The notes: generated by a model from the letters alone, not told the origin. 64,000 nucleotides of DNA from Archangium lipolyticum (GCF_024623785.1 NZ_JANKBZ010000007.1:248001-312000); one strand, 5' to 3'; shown: positions 26,912 to 35,764, counted from the stretch's first letter. Numbers and translations: made by a program.

Positions 26912-27195
26912 ACCGCCACGATGACGAGGCCTGGCTCGATTCGCTGCTCCAGCGGCAGCTTCCCTCCGGTCTCCCGGACGATGGCTTCCAGGAGCGATTG
27001 CTCCAGCGCCTGCCCCGGCGCCCGCGGCCCGTGCAGCGCCTGCTCCTCCTTGGCGCCACGTTCGTGGTGGCCGCCACCGTTCCGCTCCTGTCCTCGGACG
27101 CGGTGGCGCTCTCCTCCACGGGCACCGCCGACCTCGCCGTGCCCTTCAGCCTCGGGACCGCCCTGCTCTGGTACCTCGCGGACTGCCTGGGGTGA
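26908..27195 (+). CDS. Small membrane protein, putative anti-sigma factor
   Basis: A 95-residue protein translated from an ATG overlapping the sigma-factor stop. The first 40 residues are polar and acidic/basic (DDEAWLDSLLQRQLP), a hydrophobic helix follows (LLLLGATFVVAATVPLL), and a second hydrophobic stretch lies at the end (FSLGTALLWYLADCLG). The layout, a short cytoplasmic N-terminal helix plus membrane helices coupled to an ECF gene, fits an anti-sigma factor. It lacks the zinc-binding HxxxCxxC motif of ZAS-type anti-sigmas, so the assignment rests on context. Confidence 0.55.
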   Translation: MNRHDDEAWLDSLLQRQLPSGLPDDGFQERLLQRLPRRPRPVQRLLLLGATFVVAATVPLLSSDAVALSSTGTADLAVPFSLGTALLWYLADCLG

Positions 27196-27201
27196 GAGGA
27201 A

Positions 27202-27232
27202 CCGGGTGGTCCCGTTCCAACGGGCCACCCGG
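27202..27232. terminator. Strong hairpin between convergent genes
   Basis: Left arm CCGGGTGGTCCCGTT (27202-27216), loop CC, right arm AACGGGCCACCCGG (27219-27232): a near-perfect stem with one bulged base. It lies between the stop of the putative anti-sigma gene (27195) and the stop of the convergent diterpene cyclase gene (27247), so it can terminate both. No T-tract is present. Confidence 0.72.
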
Positions 27233-27246
27233 GATGTCCCAGGGAC

Positions 27247-28938
27247 TCAGCGGAGCGTCATCGCGCCGTACATCGCATCCAGCACGGCCGAGGCGACCTG
27301 GAAACGGGGCGCGTACATGTTCTTGGAGATCCACAGCGCCGGCAGCTCGACTTGCGGCCGTTGCAGCTCCTGGACGAGGAAGCGGAGGGAGCCCCGGATG
27401 AGCTCCCGGACCTTCTCCGTCTCGTTGGGCAGGAGCTCCGGTTCGTACTTCAGCAGGGTGGCCAGACCGGACGCGACATAGGCGGTCTCCTCCAGGGTGG
27501 GCTCCTGTTGCCCCCAGCCGCCCTGCTTCGTCCGGTTCTCCACCTCGGTCAGCATCTGCCGCACCCGCTCCGGGTAGGTGAAGAGGATGGAGCGCAGGCT
27601 CAGCCACTTCTGCACGCCGTAGGTCCACGTGGCGTGCCACTTGTCGTGGTTGAGCTGATCGAAGTCGAAGTCCTGGGGATCCAACTGCTCCAGCAGGCTG
27701 CGGAGGATCTCCTGGTTGACGGGCTGGCTGGTGAAGGCCTCCTCGAACGTGCCCGCGGCCAGGTCCATGGACATGACCGAGTGGAGCAGGGCGGAGGGGG
27801 ACGGGTGGAGCTCGTACGGGTAGCAGAAGAAGGTGCCGTTCTTGCGCTGGAACCGTTGGAGGCTGGCGCTCGTCATGGGCTTGAGGTCGCGCACCCCCGC
27901 CTTGACGAGCACGGAGTAGAGGGCAAACGCGACCGCGGTGTCATCCAGGTCCGGCAGGTCGGCGTTGTTCGTGTCCCACGAGACGCGGCCCAGCTCGTCG
28001 ATGTTCGTCTCCTGGTAGATGCGCGTCAGCAGGGGAAGGATGGTCTCGTCCCGGACCAGATCGAAGATGTTGCCGGACACCAGCCAGGGGCGCACGTTCC
28101 ACAGCCGCCGCGAGGTGACGATGGGGTGCAGGTTGGGGAAGCCCGTCCGCTGGTAGTCCTCGAAGGTGTCGCGCAGGTACTGGTAGAGGCCGCTGGGGAC
28201 CTCGCGCCCCTGCTCGGTGAGCAGGAGGATGGTGGCGGCGGTGGCGGACGGAGACAGGCCGATGGCCCCATTGGGCAGCATCGTCCGCGGGAGCTGGCCC
28301 ACGTCATCGACGAGCCCGGGAGTGAGGGCAGCGAGCTCGGCCGTGTAGCTCAGCGTGCTGCCCGGATCGAACAGCGGGCCCAGCTGCCGCAGCTTGCCCA
28401 GCTTCATGTCTCCCTTGCGATCCAACGTCTCGATGAACTCGCGGGACCGGGCGCTGAGCGGGAAGGTGCACTGGTTGCGCTCCAGCCACTTGAGCAGCTT
28501 GGGGGCCACGAGCTCGAAGGCCACCGTGTCATGGTGGGGGTAGTCGTGACAGGCGATGATCAGCGCCTCGACGCGGGCCTCCAGCTCCCGGTGCCTGGGG
28601 AGCGGCTGGCCCACGCGCACCAGCGCCATGGTGGCCGCCAGGGTGTCCACGAGCGCCGAGTGCGGCATGTAGCTGGGATCTCCCCAGCCGCCATCGGCGT
28701 GCTGCGCGTCGAGCAGCAGGGCGAGGTTCTTCCGCTTGTCCTCTTCGTTGAAGAAGTCGCAGCAGAGCACCCAGGCCAGGTCGTAGATGGAGAGGTTCCA
28801 GTCACCCCTGTCCGAGAGCAGCGCCTGGAAGTGATGCCGGATGTGGGGACGCAATGCCGCCGCATCCGGAGCACGGGCCGCGTCCTTGAGAATGCGCAGC
28901 GAGGCGCAGGAAGGGGTCTGAGAGCCTGAAACGAGCAT
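27247..28938 (-). CDS. Class II diterpene cyclase (copalyl diphosphate synthase-like)
   Basis: A 563-residue protein of the prenyltransferase/squalene-cyclase alpha-barrel fold. The catalytic class II motif DXDD is DLDD at residues 330-333, in LPDLDDTAVAF; its middle Asp protonates the terminal double bond of geranylgeranyl diphosphate. QW-type repeats (DGGWGDPSY near the N-terminus, QGGWGQQ near the C-terminus) mark the two alpha-barrel domains. The length matches bacterial ent-copalyl and tuberculosinyl diphosphate synthases. There is no DDxxD motif, so no class I activity. The product stereochemistry cannot be read from sequence. No class I synthase, GGPP synthase or P450 adjoins it; the nearest P450 is 12 kb away. 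The 232 bases upstream are visibly AT-richer than the surroundings, which may mark a promoter or acquired DNA. Confidence 0.85.
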   Translation of the reverse strand: MLVSGSQTPSCASLRILKDAARAPDAAALRPHIRHHFQALLSDRGDWNLSIYDLAWVLCCDFFNEEDKRKNLALLLDAQHADGGWGDPSYMPHSALVDTLAATMALVRVGQPLPRHRELEARVEALIIACHDYPHHDTVAFELVAPKLLKWLERNQCTFPLSARSREFIETLDRKGDMKLGKLRQLGPLFDPGSTLSYTAELAALTPGLVDDVGQLPRTMLPNGAIGLSPSATAATILLLTEQGREVPSGLYQYLRDTFEDYQRTGFPNLHPIVTSRRLWNVRPWLVSGNIFDLVRDETILPLLTRIYQETNIDELGRVSWDTNNADLPDLDDTAVAFALYSVLVKAGVRDLKPMTSASLQRFQRKNGTFFCYPYELHPSPSALLHSVMSMDLAAGTFEEAFTSQPVNQEILRSLLEQLDPQDFDFDQLNHDKWHATWTYGVQKWLSLRSILFTYPERVRQMLTEVENRTKQGGWGQQEPTLEETAYVASGLATLLKYEPELLPNETEKVRELIRGSLRFLVQELQRPQVELPALWISKNMYAPRFQVASAVLDAMYGAMTLR

Positions 28939-29170
28939 GCCGGCCGCCTTGCAGTGGGGTTACCACATCATGGGTGAGGTCCCGCATACTCTCCTCGGAG
29001 GTAGGCCCGCAGTAAAGAAGGCAACATCATATTTCGGCTTGATTGAAATCGTGTCGGACACGGAAAGCCGGATGTCTATGATTAAGGGTTGCTCTTCAGG
29101 GCGGTGTTTGCGGTTCCCATGACCCGTGAGGCAGAGCGCCTGCCCCACGGTCGAGGCGGGATGGGGCTGG

Positions 29171-30355
29171 CTACAGGACGTCCGAGAGGTTGCGGGCCAT
29201 GGTCCAACCGTCGTGATAGACGGTGCCCACCTGCGTGATGGTGTCACTGCGATACAGACCCACCTTCAGGTAATTGACCATCCCGGAGTATTGGGTGGCG
29301 ATGTAGCGCTTGGGCAGAACGAGCTTGCCGTTGTGGTACAGCTCGACGAAGCCGACGCTCGGGTCGGGCGACCATTTCACATGGAGGATGAAGTCCTGCC
29401 ACTGTGAGCGAACCAACGGGGTCTTCCACACGATGACGCCAGGATCGCCGCCGATGTTCAGCCGTATCTCCTCGCTGTAGACGTAGAACTCCACTGGCGG
29501 TGAGCCGCTGCCGCCCTCGTGGTGCCACTGGGTGAAGAGCTGCCAGGTCTTCACACTCGGGAAGTCCGAGGCGAACATCGTGCTGAACTTGTAGTAGTAC
29601 TCCGAGCCCGTCGGCTCGCGGGTCATCCTCACCAGCTCGTTGCGGTTGCCACTGGCGTTGATGGGATCATCGCCCTGGCGCACCGTGGCCTTGAGGGCGT
29701 AGCGGCCCTGGCGCAGCGGCGAGGACACCACCTGCAGCCGGTCCGCGCTGACCATCTGCGCGCGGGTCCACTGGGAGTGGTCGCCCGTCTCGAAGTCGCC
29801 GCGCCACACCACGCCAGAGCTGGTGATGGACGTCCCGCATGCGCGGACCTCGGCGATGCTCGCCCAGTCATTCACGGTGTTGCCTTTGAAGTAGATGCGC
29901 AGGCGGCGCGCGGTTCGCGCGGCGAAGGAGTACGTCTCCGCCGCCGTCGTCGTGCCGCTGCTCTTGCCGGTGTAGACCTGGGTGTAGCTCATCCCGTCCG
30001 TGGAGACGTGCAGGGTGAAGTCATTGATGCGCTGATCTCCCTGATGCCAGGCGATGGCCGCGCCCGAGACGGAGCGTTCGGCGCCCAGGTCGAAGTCGAT
30101 CCACGAATCCCTGCCAAGGTTGCTCCAGCGCGTATCGAGCCGATCATCGAGCGTGTTGGCCGGCACGTTGCCATCATTTCCGCTGGCGATCACCGAGATG
30201 ACGGAGAGCTGCGAGCAGTTCTGCGTGGTCAGCGCCGCGGTGGCTGTCTCCAACGTCTGGGAGGGTCCCTCGATGGCTTCTTCGGTATCGGGCGCTCCGC
30301 AAGCAGCGACGCCGAGGATGAGAAATGTTCCAGCCAGGAGAAGGGTTTTCTTCAC
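29171..30355 (-). CDS. Lipoprotein with discoidin and polysaccharide-lyase domains
   Basis: A 394-residue exported lipoprotein. The GTG at 30355 (preceded by GGGAG) gives a signal peptide ending GVAAC, with lipid-modified Cys19. Residues about 45-165 look like an F5/8 type C (discoidin) carbohydrate-binding domain: NTLDDRLDTRWSN, WIDFDLGAERSVSGAAIAWH, ARRLRIYFKGNT and IAEVRACG. Residues about 175-394 fit the heparinase-I/glucuronan-lyase-like polysaccharide lyase fold (FETGDHSQW, RNELVRM, KTWQLFTQWH, WQDFILHVKWSPD, VELYHNGKLVL). It likely binds and cleaves an acidic polysaccharide on the cell surface. The substrate is unknown. A longer frame exists upstream but has no export signal, so the GTG start is preferred. 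Confidence 0.78.
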   Translation of the reverse strand: MKKTLLLAGTFLILGVAACGAPDTEEAIEGPSQTLETATAALTTQNCSQLSVISVIASGNDGNVPANTLDDRLDTRWSNLGRDSWIDFDLGAERSVSGAAIAWHQGDQRINDFTLHVSTDGMSYTQVYTGKSSGTTTAAETYSFAARTARRLRIYFKGNTVNDWASIAEVRACGTSITSSGVVWRGDFETGDHSQWTRAQMVSADRLQVVSSPLRQGRYALKATVRQGDDPINASGNRNELVRMTREPTGSEYYYKFSTMFASDFPSVKTWQLFTQWHHEGGSGSPPVEFYVYSEEIRLNIGGDPGVIVWKTPLVRSQWQDFILHVKWSPDPSVGFVELYHNGKLVLPKRYIATQYSGMVNYLKVGLYRSDTITQVGTVYHDGWTMARNLSDVL

Positions 30356-30783
30356 GTAGGGGGCTCCCGAGAAGAGTTGAAGACAGACAGGGAAATGCCG
30401 ATCCGCGTGGGGCGGCCGGTATGAGATGTTGGACTTTGTCGATACAGCCCTCCCGTTGCGCCAATCCGGGCTCATCGCCCTGGCGTTCGGAGAGGTCTTG
30501 CATGTGCTGTGAGTCGTGAGCTCCTGCTCGATGACGGTGCGCTCGGTCGTCCGACCGGTCTGCCCGAGCATCCATCAAATATATTTTGCACTCAACACAG
30601 GACCCCGACGCCTGCATGCTGGGCAGGTGGACGGACGGAACCTGCTCAATCCATTACACTGTAATTCTACACATCGGTCGTGCATCCCCCGGGGCAAGTG
30701 GGGCGTGAGAGTCATTAGAAGAGCGGCCCAAGCGCGTGGACGGATGGAGTAGGGTCTCCGGGATTGACTCGAAGGAGACCTGA
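30356..30783. other. 428-bp intergenic region with divergent promoters
   Basis: No convincing gene is present; the short frames here have atypical codon use. The region separates two divergent secreted-protein genes. It contains AT-rich patches at about 30570-30600 and 30648-30670, unusual in this G+C-rich window, and a perfect 13-base palindrome at 30653-30665. It is best read as a regulatory region for both neighbours. Confidence 0.6.
30653..30665. promoter_or_regulatory. Perfect palindrome ATTACACTGTAAT (candidate operator)
   Basis: ATTACA and TGTAAT flank a central C as a perfect inverted repeat, about 120 bases upstream of the S46 peptidase start and inside an AT-rich patch. Size and symmetry fit a dimeric repressor site. 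The binding protein is unknown. Confidence 0.4.
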
Positions 30784-32844
30784 ATGACACGGCTGCTCGC
30801 CGTCCTCCTGCTGCTCGTGGCCGGGCTCGCCCGGGCCGACGAGGGCATGTGGACCTTCAACAACTTTCCCGCGGACGTGGTGAAGGCGCGGTATGGCTTC
30901 GCGCCGGACAAGGCGTGGCTGGAGAAGGTCCGGCTCTCCGCGGCGCGCCTCGCCGGTGGGTGCTCGGCCAGCTTCGTGTCTCCCAACGGGCTGGTGATGA
31001 CCAACCACCACTGTGTGAGCGATTGCGTCCAGCAGCTCTCCACCGCGAAGAGCGACTACATCGCGAAGGGCTTCTACGCGGCCACCGCCCAGCAGGAGCG
31101 GCAGTGCCCGGCCATGGAGGTCAACAAGCTGCTGGAGATCTCCGACGTCACCGAGGCGGTGACGAAGGCCACGCAGGGCAAGGAGGGCGCGGCCTTCCGA
31201 GATGCGCAGCGGGCGGAGATCGCCCGGCTGGAGAAGGCGTGCGCCACCGCTACCGACGTCCGTTGTGACGTGGTGACGCTGTACCAGGGCGGCATGTACA
31301 ACCTCTATAAGTACCAGCGTTTCCAGGACGTGCGGTTGGTGTTCGCCCCCGAGGAGGCCATTGCCTTCTTCGGCGGAGACCCGGACAACTTCGAGTTCCC
31401 CCGCTACGCCTATGACGTGTCCTTCGTGCGCGTGTACCAGGACGGCAAGCCGGCGAAGCTGGACCACTGGCTCCGCTGGTCCCCGAAGGGCGCCCAGGAG
31501 GGCGAGCTGACCTTCGTGGCCGGGCACCCGGGCAGCACCTCGCGCCTGGCCACGGTGGCCCAGCTCCTCTTCCAGCGCGACTACTCCGTGCCCGAGCGCC
31601 TCCTCGTCCTGGCCGAGCTGCGCGGACTGCTCAACGAGTTCCAGAAACGGGGGCCGGAGCTCTCCCGCATCGCCAATGCCCTCAAGCTCGAGATGGAGAA
31701 CTCGTACAAGGCCCAGGTGGGCCGGCGCGAGGCGCTCGTCGATCGGGACTTCTTCGCGAAGAAGGTGGCCGAGGAGCAGAAGCTGCGCGACTGGGTGAAG
31801 GCGGAGCCCGGGCGGCAGAAGCGCTTTGGCCAGGCCTGGGACGAGATCGCCCGGGCCACGGACGTGCTGCGCGACATGCGCATCCGGCTGCGGTTGTTGG
31901 AGCAGCGCGCCGGGGCGGAGTCGGACCTCTTCGATTACGCGCGTCTGCTCATCCGCTCGGCCGAGGAGCGCTCCAAACCCAACGAGCAACGGCTGGAGGA
32001 GTACGCCGAGGCGCGCAGGCCCCAGCTGGAGCAGGTGCTCTTCAGCCCCGCCCCCGTCTATCCCCAGCTGGAGGAGGCGCTGCTCTCCTTCTATCTGACG
32101 AAGCTGCGCGAGCAGCTCGGGCCGGATGACCCCGTGGTGAAGAAGGTGCTGGGCAAGCAGTCGCCGGAGGCACTCGCGCGCAAGCTGGTGGCCGGTACGA
32201 AGCTGGCCAGCCCCCAGGTCCGCCGCCAGCTCTACCAGGGTGGTCCGGAGGCCCTGCGTGCCTCGAAGGATCCGATGCTGGAGCTCGTCCGCTCCCTCGA
32301 TGAGGAGGCTCGCGCCATCCGCGACCGCTACGAGCAGCAGGTGGCGTCCGTCTTCGACAGGAACGGCGAGCTGATCGCCCGCGCCCGTTTCGAGGCCTAC
32401 GGCACCAGCGCCTATCCGGATGCCACCTTCACGCTCCGTCTGTCCTTCGGTCAGGTGAAGGGCTACGTGGAGGAGGGAAGGACGGTGGAGCCCTTCACGC
32501 GGTTCGCCGGCCTCTATGAGCGCGCCACCGGCGAGGATCCCTTCCGCCTGCCCGCCTCCTGGGTCCAGGCCAGGACCCGCCTGGAGCTCCAGACGCCGTT
32601 CGACTTCGTGTCCACCAACGACATCATCGGGGGCAACTCGGGCTCGCCCATCTTCAACAAGGACGCGGAGATCGTCGGCATCGTGTTCGACGGCAACATC
32701 CAGTCCCTGGGCGGAGAGTACGGGTTCGACGAGTCCGTCAACCGCACCGTGTCCGTCCACAGCCAGGGCATCGTCGAGGGGCTGCGCGACGTCTACAACG
32801 CCCGCAGGCTGCTGGAGGAGCTTGGCCAGGGTGGGGGCGGGTAG
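30784..32844 (+). CDS. S46 family dipeptidyl-peptidase (DPP7/DPP11 type)
   Basis: A 686-residue exported serine peptidase with signal peptide LLAVLLLLVAGLARA. The chymotrypsin-like catalytic parts are split by a large helical domain (about 260-560), as in DPP7 and DPP11. The catalytic His is in TNHHC (75/76), the Asp region is in FGGDPDNFEFPR, and the Ser is Ser619 in GGNSGSP. The enzyme removes dipeptides from the N-terminus of extracellular peptides. The specificity position 18 residues after the catalytic Ser is Gly637 (FDGN), as in DPP7, which prefers hydrophobic P1 residues; DPP11 has Arg there. The length matches the family (about 700). It probably helps in predation or feeding by digesting protein prey. 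Confidence 0.92.
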   Translation: MTRLLAVLLLLVAGLARADEGMWTFNNFPADVVKARYGFAPDKAWLEKVRLSAARLAGGCSASFVSPNGLVMTNHHCVSDCVQQLSTAKSDYIAKGFYAATAQQERQCPAMEVNKLLEISDVTEAVTKATQGKEGAAFRDAQRAEIARLEKACATATDVRCDVVTLYQGGMYNLYKYQRFQDVRLVFAPEEAIAFFGGDPDNFEFPRYAYDVSFVRVYQDGKPAKLDHWLRWSPKGAQEGELTFVAGHPGSTSRLATVAQLLFQRDYSVPERLLVLAELRGLLNEFQKRGPELSRIANALKLEMENSYKAQVGRREALVDRDFFAKKVAEEQKLRDWVKAEPGRQKRFGQAWDEIARATDVLRDMRIRLRLLEQRAGAESDLFDYARLLIRSAEERSKPNEQRLEEYAEARRPQLEQVLFSPAPVYPQLEEALLSFYLTKLREQLGPDDPVVKKVLGKQSPEALARKLVAGTKLASPQVRRQLYQGGPEALRASKDPMLELVRSLDEEARAIRDRYEQQVASVFDRNGELIARARFEAYGTSAYPDATFTLRLSFGQVKGYVEEGRTVEPFTRFAGLYERATGEDPFRLPASWVQARTRLELQTPFDFVSTNDIIGGNSGSPIFNKDAEIVGIVFDGNIQSLGGEYGFDESVNRTVSVHSQGIVEGLRDVYNARRLLEELGQGGGG

Positions 32845-32917
32845 GCCGGGGAGCGCGAAAAACCCCGCGATTCCAGGCACTATGTCCGCGCGCTGGAATC
32901 GTCTGGGAGGACTTCGA

Positions 32918-34333
32918 ATGAGGCGGATGGCCTTCGGTTGCCTGTTGTTGCTCGCGGCGTTGTCGGGGTGTTCGTCACGGTTCGTGGACTTCGCCCCGGA
33001 CGAGGAGGCCGTCTACGCGCAGCCCGTCGAAGAGGTCTGGCCCCAGGTGCGCGCCTGGTTCGCGTCGAACGGCTTCACCGTCCGGGACACCGAGGGCGTG
33101 GCCTCGCTGGAGACGGAGTGGCGCGAGGAGTTCGTCGGCTCGCGGATCGCCGGCTACTGGCACCGTTACCTGGTCGTCGCCCAGCCCGAGGGCCCCCGCG
33201 GTTGCAAGGTGGTCATCACCCGGCAGACTCGCAGCGCCAACACGGCGCTGAAGGCCCCGGGGAGTCAGATCGTCTGGAGCGTGGATGGGCGCACCCAGGA
33301 CAACCCCACGGGCTTCGGCAGCGAGGCGGCCCTCACGGAGTCGCTGCGGCAGGCGGGCGGTGATGCCGCCGTCCAGGGCCAGTCCCAGCAGACCGCCCGG
33401 GACCTGGTGATGGAGTGGAAGCTGTTCCGGAAGCTCTCTCCGGTGCTCGCCCAGAATGCGAGGAAGTCCAGCGACACGCCCGAGGTGAAGGTGACGCGGG
33501 AGGCCGACATCGAGTGCGGCGTGCCCATCCTGGGGCTGGGCAAGGTGGTGCGCCCCGGCAACGTGGTGCTGATGGGCGAGCTGCACGGCACGCAGCAGGT
33601 GCCGCACTTCGTCTCCCAGGGGACGTGCCAGGCGCTCCTCCAGGGCATCCCCGTGACGGTGGGCCTGGAGGTGCCGGTGGAGAACCAGGAGCGGCTCCGG
33701 ACCTTCCTGTCCAGCGCGGGCAGGCCGGAGGACTGGGCGAAGCTGATGGAGAGCTCCTTCTGGCGCAGCCCGTACCCGGATGGCCGCAACAGCGAGGCCG
33801 TGGTCTGGCTCATCGAGTCCCTGCGCAAGCTGCGCGGCCAGGGGCTGGACGTGGAGGTCTTCGCCTTTGATCACCCGGCCCTCGACGGAGAGGCGCGTGA
33901 GGAGGCCATGGCGAAGACGGTGTTGGAGATGGCCGGTGGCGCCTCCAAGCGGGCGGTGCTGGTGCTCAGCGGCAACCTCCACCCCCGTCAGGTGAAGGGG
34001 CTGCCGTGGAGCGCGGACTACCGCCCCATGGGCCTGCGCGTGGCGGAGCGGCTGCCGAGGGTGTTCTCGCTGGACATCGCCTACAAGAGCGGCACGGCGT
34101 GGATCTGCGCCGTGGACGGGCAGCAGAAGCTGGATTGTGGCGTGAAGCCGGCCAAGGGCCAGGACAACGGGGAGCGCTACTTCGTGCACCTCTTCGACGG
34201 CCGCAACGGGCAGGGCTACCACGGCATCTTCTACGTGGGCACGGTGTCCGCCTCTCTGCCGGCGGTGTACCAGGGGGTGGAGCCCGCGGGGGACGCCCAG
34301 GCCTCCACGCCTCCGTCCCAGCCCGCCAGGTAG
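32918..34333 (+). CDS. Two-domain lipoprotein: BamC-like N-terminus, EreA/ChaN-like C-terminal domain
   Basis: A 471-residue lipoprotein. The signal peptide ends LSGC with lipidated Cys18, and GGGAGG lies just upstream of the ATG. Residues about 19-130 (EEVWPQVRAWFASNGFTVRD, ASLETEWREEF) resemble the small alpha/beta domain of BamC-type lipoproteins. After a linker, residues about 205-430 contain VVLMGELHGTQQVPHFV, VGLEVPVENQERLR, EVFAFDHPA, VLVLSGNLHPRQ and a repeated metal-ligand-like pattern of His and Glu. These resemble the erythromycin esterase/ChaN/TraB-like hydrolase superfamily, where E-x-HG motifs build the active site. The match is by motif only and the substrate is unknown. It follows the S46 gene by 73 bases and may share its promoter. 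Confidence 0.6.
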   Translation: MRRMAFGCLLLLAALSGCSSRFVDFAPDEEAVYAQPVEEVWPQVRAWFASNGFTVRDTEGVASLETEWREEFVGSRIAGYWHRYLVVAQPEGPRGCKVVITRQTRSANTALKAPGSQIVWSVDGRTQDNPTGFGSEAALTESLRQAGGDAAVQGQSQQTARDLVMEWKLFRKLSPVLAQNARKSSDTPEVKVTREADIECGVPILGLGKVVRPGNVVLMGELHGTQQVPHFVSQGTCQALLQGIPVTVGLEVPVENQERLRTFLSSAGRPEDWAKLMESSFWRSPYPDGRNSEAVVWLIESLRKLRGQGLDVEVFAFDHPALDGEAREEAMAKTVLEMAGGASKRAVLVLSGNLHPRQVKGLPWSADYRPMGLRVAERLPRVFSLDIAYKSGTAWICAVDGQQKLDCGVKPAKGQDNGERYFVHLFDGRNGQGYHGIFYVGTVSASLPAVYQGVEPAGDAQASTPPSQPAR

Positions 34334-34399
34334 ACACTCCCCGGCGGGGGCCCCGCGTTTCCTGTGGCGGGCCCCGGCGGCGGCGCTAGCCTGGAGGCG

Positions 34400-35713
34400 A
34401 TGATTCCCTCCGATACCGATGCCGCCGCCAACGACCTGCTGGCCTATATCGACGCCTCGCCCACGCCCTACCACGCGGTGCGCGAGACGATCCGCCGCCT
34501 CACCGCCCAGGGCTACCGCGCCCTGGACGAGCGCGAGTCCTGGGACCTGAAGCCCGGCGACAAGGTGTACGTCACCCGCGGGGACACCAGCATCGCCGCC
34601 TTCCACCTGGGCACCACACCCGTGGACCGCGCCGGCTTCCGCCTGGTGGGCGCCCATACCGACTCGCCCAACCTGCGCCTCAAGCCCAACGCGCAGGTGC
34701 AGCGCTCCGGCTACCACCAGCTCGGGGTCGAGGTGTACGGCGGCGTCCTCTTCAGCACCTGGCTGGACAGGGACCTGTCCCTCGCCGGCCGCCTGGTGAC
34801 GGCGAAGGACGGCCGCCTCGCGCACCACCTGGTGGACTTCCGCCGCCCCCTGCTGCGCATCCCCAACCTCGCCATCCACCTCAACCGCTCCGTCAACACC
34901 GACGGCCTCAAGCTCAACGCCCAGGACCACCTGGTGCCGGTGCTCGCCCTGGAGCGCTCGGGCGCGTTGGACCTCAAGGCGATGCTCGTCGAGGAGCTGG
35001 CCCGGGGTGGCACCCAGGTGGAGCCGGGCGACATCCTCGGGTTCGATCTGTGCCTCTACGACACGCAGCCCTCCATCCGCTCCGGCGCCTTCGGTGAGTT
35101 CCTCCACGCGCCGCGCCTGGACAACCTGGCCAGCAGCCACTCCGGCCTGTCCGCGCTGCTGGCGAAGACGGGGCCGAGCGAGGCCACGTGCGGCGTCGTG
35201 CTGTACGACCACGAGGAGTGCGGCAGCACCAGTGCCCAGGGCGCCGCGTCCCCCTTCCTGAAAGATCTGCTGGAGCGCATCACCCTGGCGCACTCGGACG
35301 GGAAGCGGGACTCGTTCCACCGGGCCATCCGCCACTCGTTCCTGGTGTCGGCGGACATGGCGCATGCGTTGCATCCCAACTACGCCTCCATGCACGAGCC
35401 CAAGCACCAGCCGCTGCTGGGGGCGGGCCCGGTCATCAAGTCCAACGTCAACCAGTCCTACGCCACCGATGGCGAGAGCTGGGCCTGGTTCGCCCTGTGC
35501 TGCCGCGAGGCGGGGGTGACGCCGCAGAACTTCGTCACCCGGACGGACCTGGGGTGTGGCAGCACCATCGGTCCCATCACCGCGGGTGAGCTGGGTATCC
35601 GCACCGTGGACGTGGGCAGCCCCATGCTGTCCATGCACTCCATCCGCGAGATGGCCGCCGCGGCGGACGTGGCGGCGATGATCTCCGTCCTCCGGAGCTT
35701 CTTCTCCCGCTGA
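34400..35713 (+). CDS. apeB: M18 family aminopeptidase
   Basis: A 437-residue metallo-aminopeptidase of family M18 (aspartyl aminopeptidase/ApeB). The zinc ligands are recognisable: His in LVGAHTDSPNLR, Asp in PRLDNLAS, the Glu pair in DHEECGS, Asp in VSADMAHA, and the C-terminal His in MHSIREMAA. These ligands are in the usual order and spacing, and the length is typical (about 430). It removes N-terminal residues, often acidic ones, from peptides in the cytoplasm; no export signal is present. It starts with an ATG preceded by TGGAGG, 66 bases after the lipoprotein gene. With the S46 peptidase it could complete breakdown of imported peptides (inference). Confidence 0.92.
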   Translation: MIPSDTDAAANDLLAYIDASPTPYHAVRETIRRLTAQGYRALDERESWDLKPGDKVYVTRGDTSIAAFHLGTTPVDRAGFRLVGAHTDSPNLRLKPNAQVQRSGYHQLGVEVYGGVLFSTWLDRDLSLAGRLVTAKDGRLAHHLVDFRRPLLRIPNLAIHLNRSVNTDGLKLNAQDHLVPVLALERSGALDLKAMLVEELARGGTQVEPGDILGFDLCLYDTQPSIRSGAFGEFLHAPRLDNLASSHSGLSALLAKTGPSEATCGVVLYDHEECGSTSAQGAASPFLKDLLERITLAHSDGKRDSFHRAIRHSFLVSADMAHALHPNYASMHEPKHQPLLGAGPVIKSNVNQSYATDGESWAWFALCCREAGVTPQNFVTRTDLGCGSTIGPITAGELGIRTVDVGSPMLSMHSIREMAAAADVAAMISVLRSFFSR

Positions 35714-35764
35714 GGGTCCGGGCTGGGGGGGCCCACGAGGTTGTTACGAGGAGCGGCTGTCCGG

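Noticed and set aside
30516-30752. A 78-codon frame in the divergent intergenic region
   Set aside because: It has atypical composition, no ribosome binding site and no recognisable motif, and it spans the palindrome and AT-rich patches.
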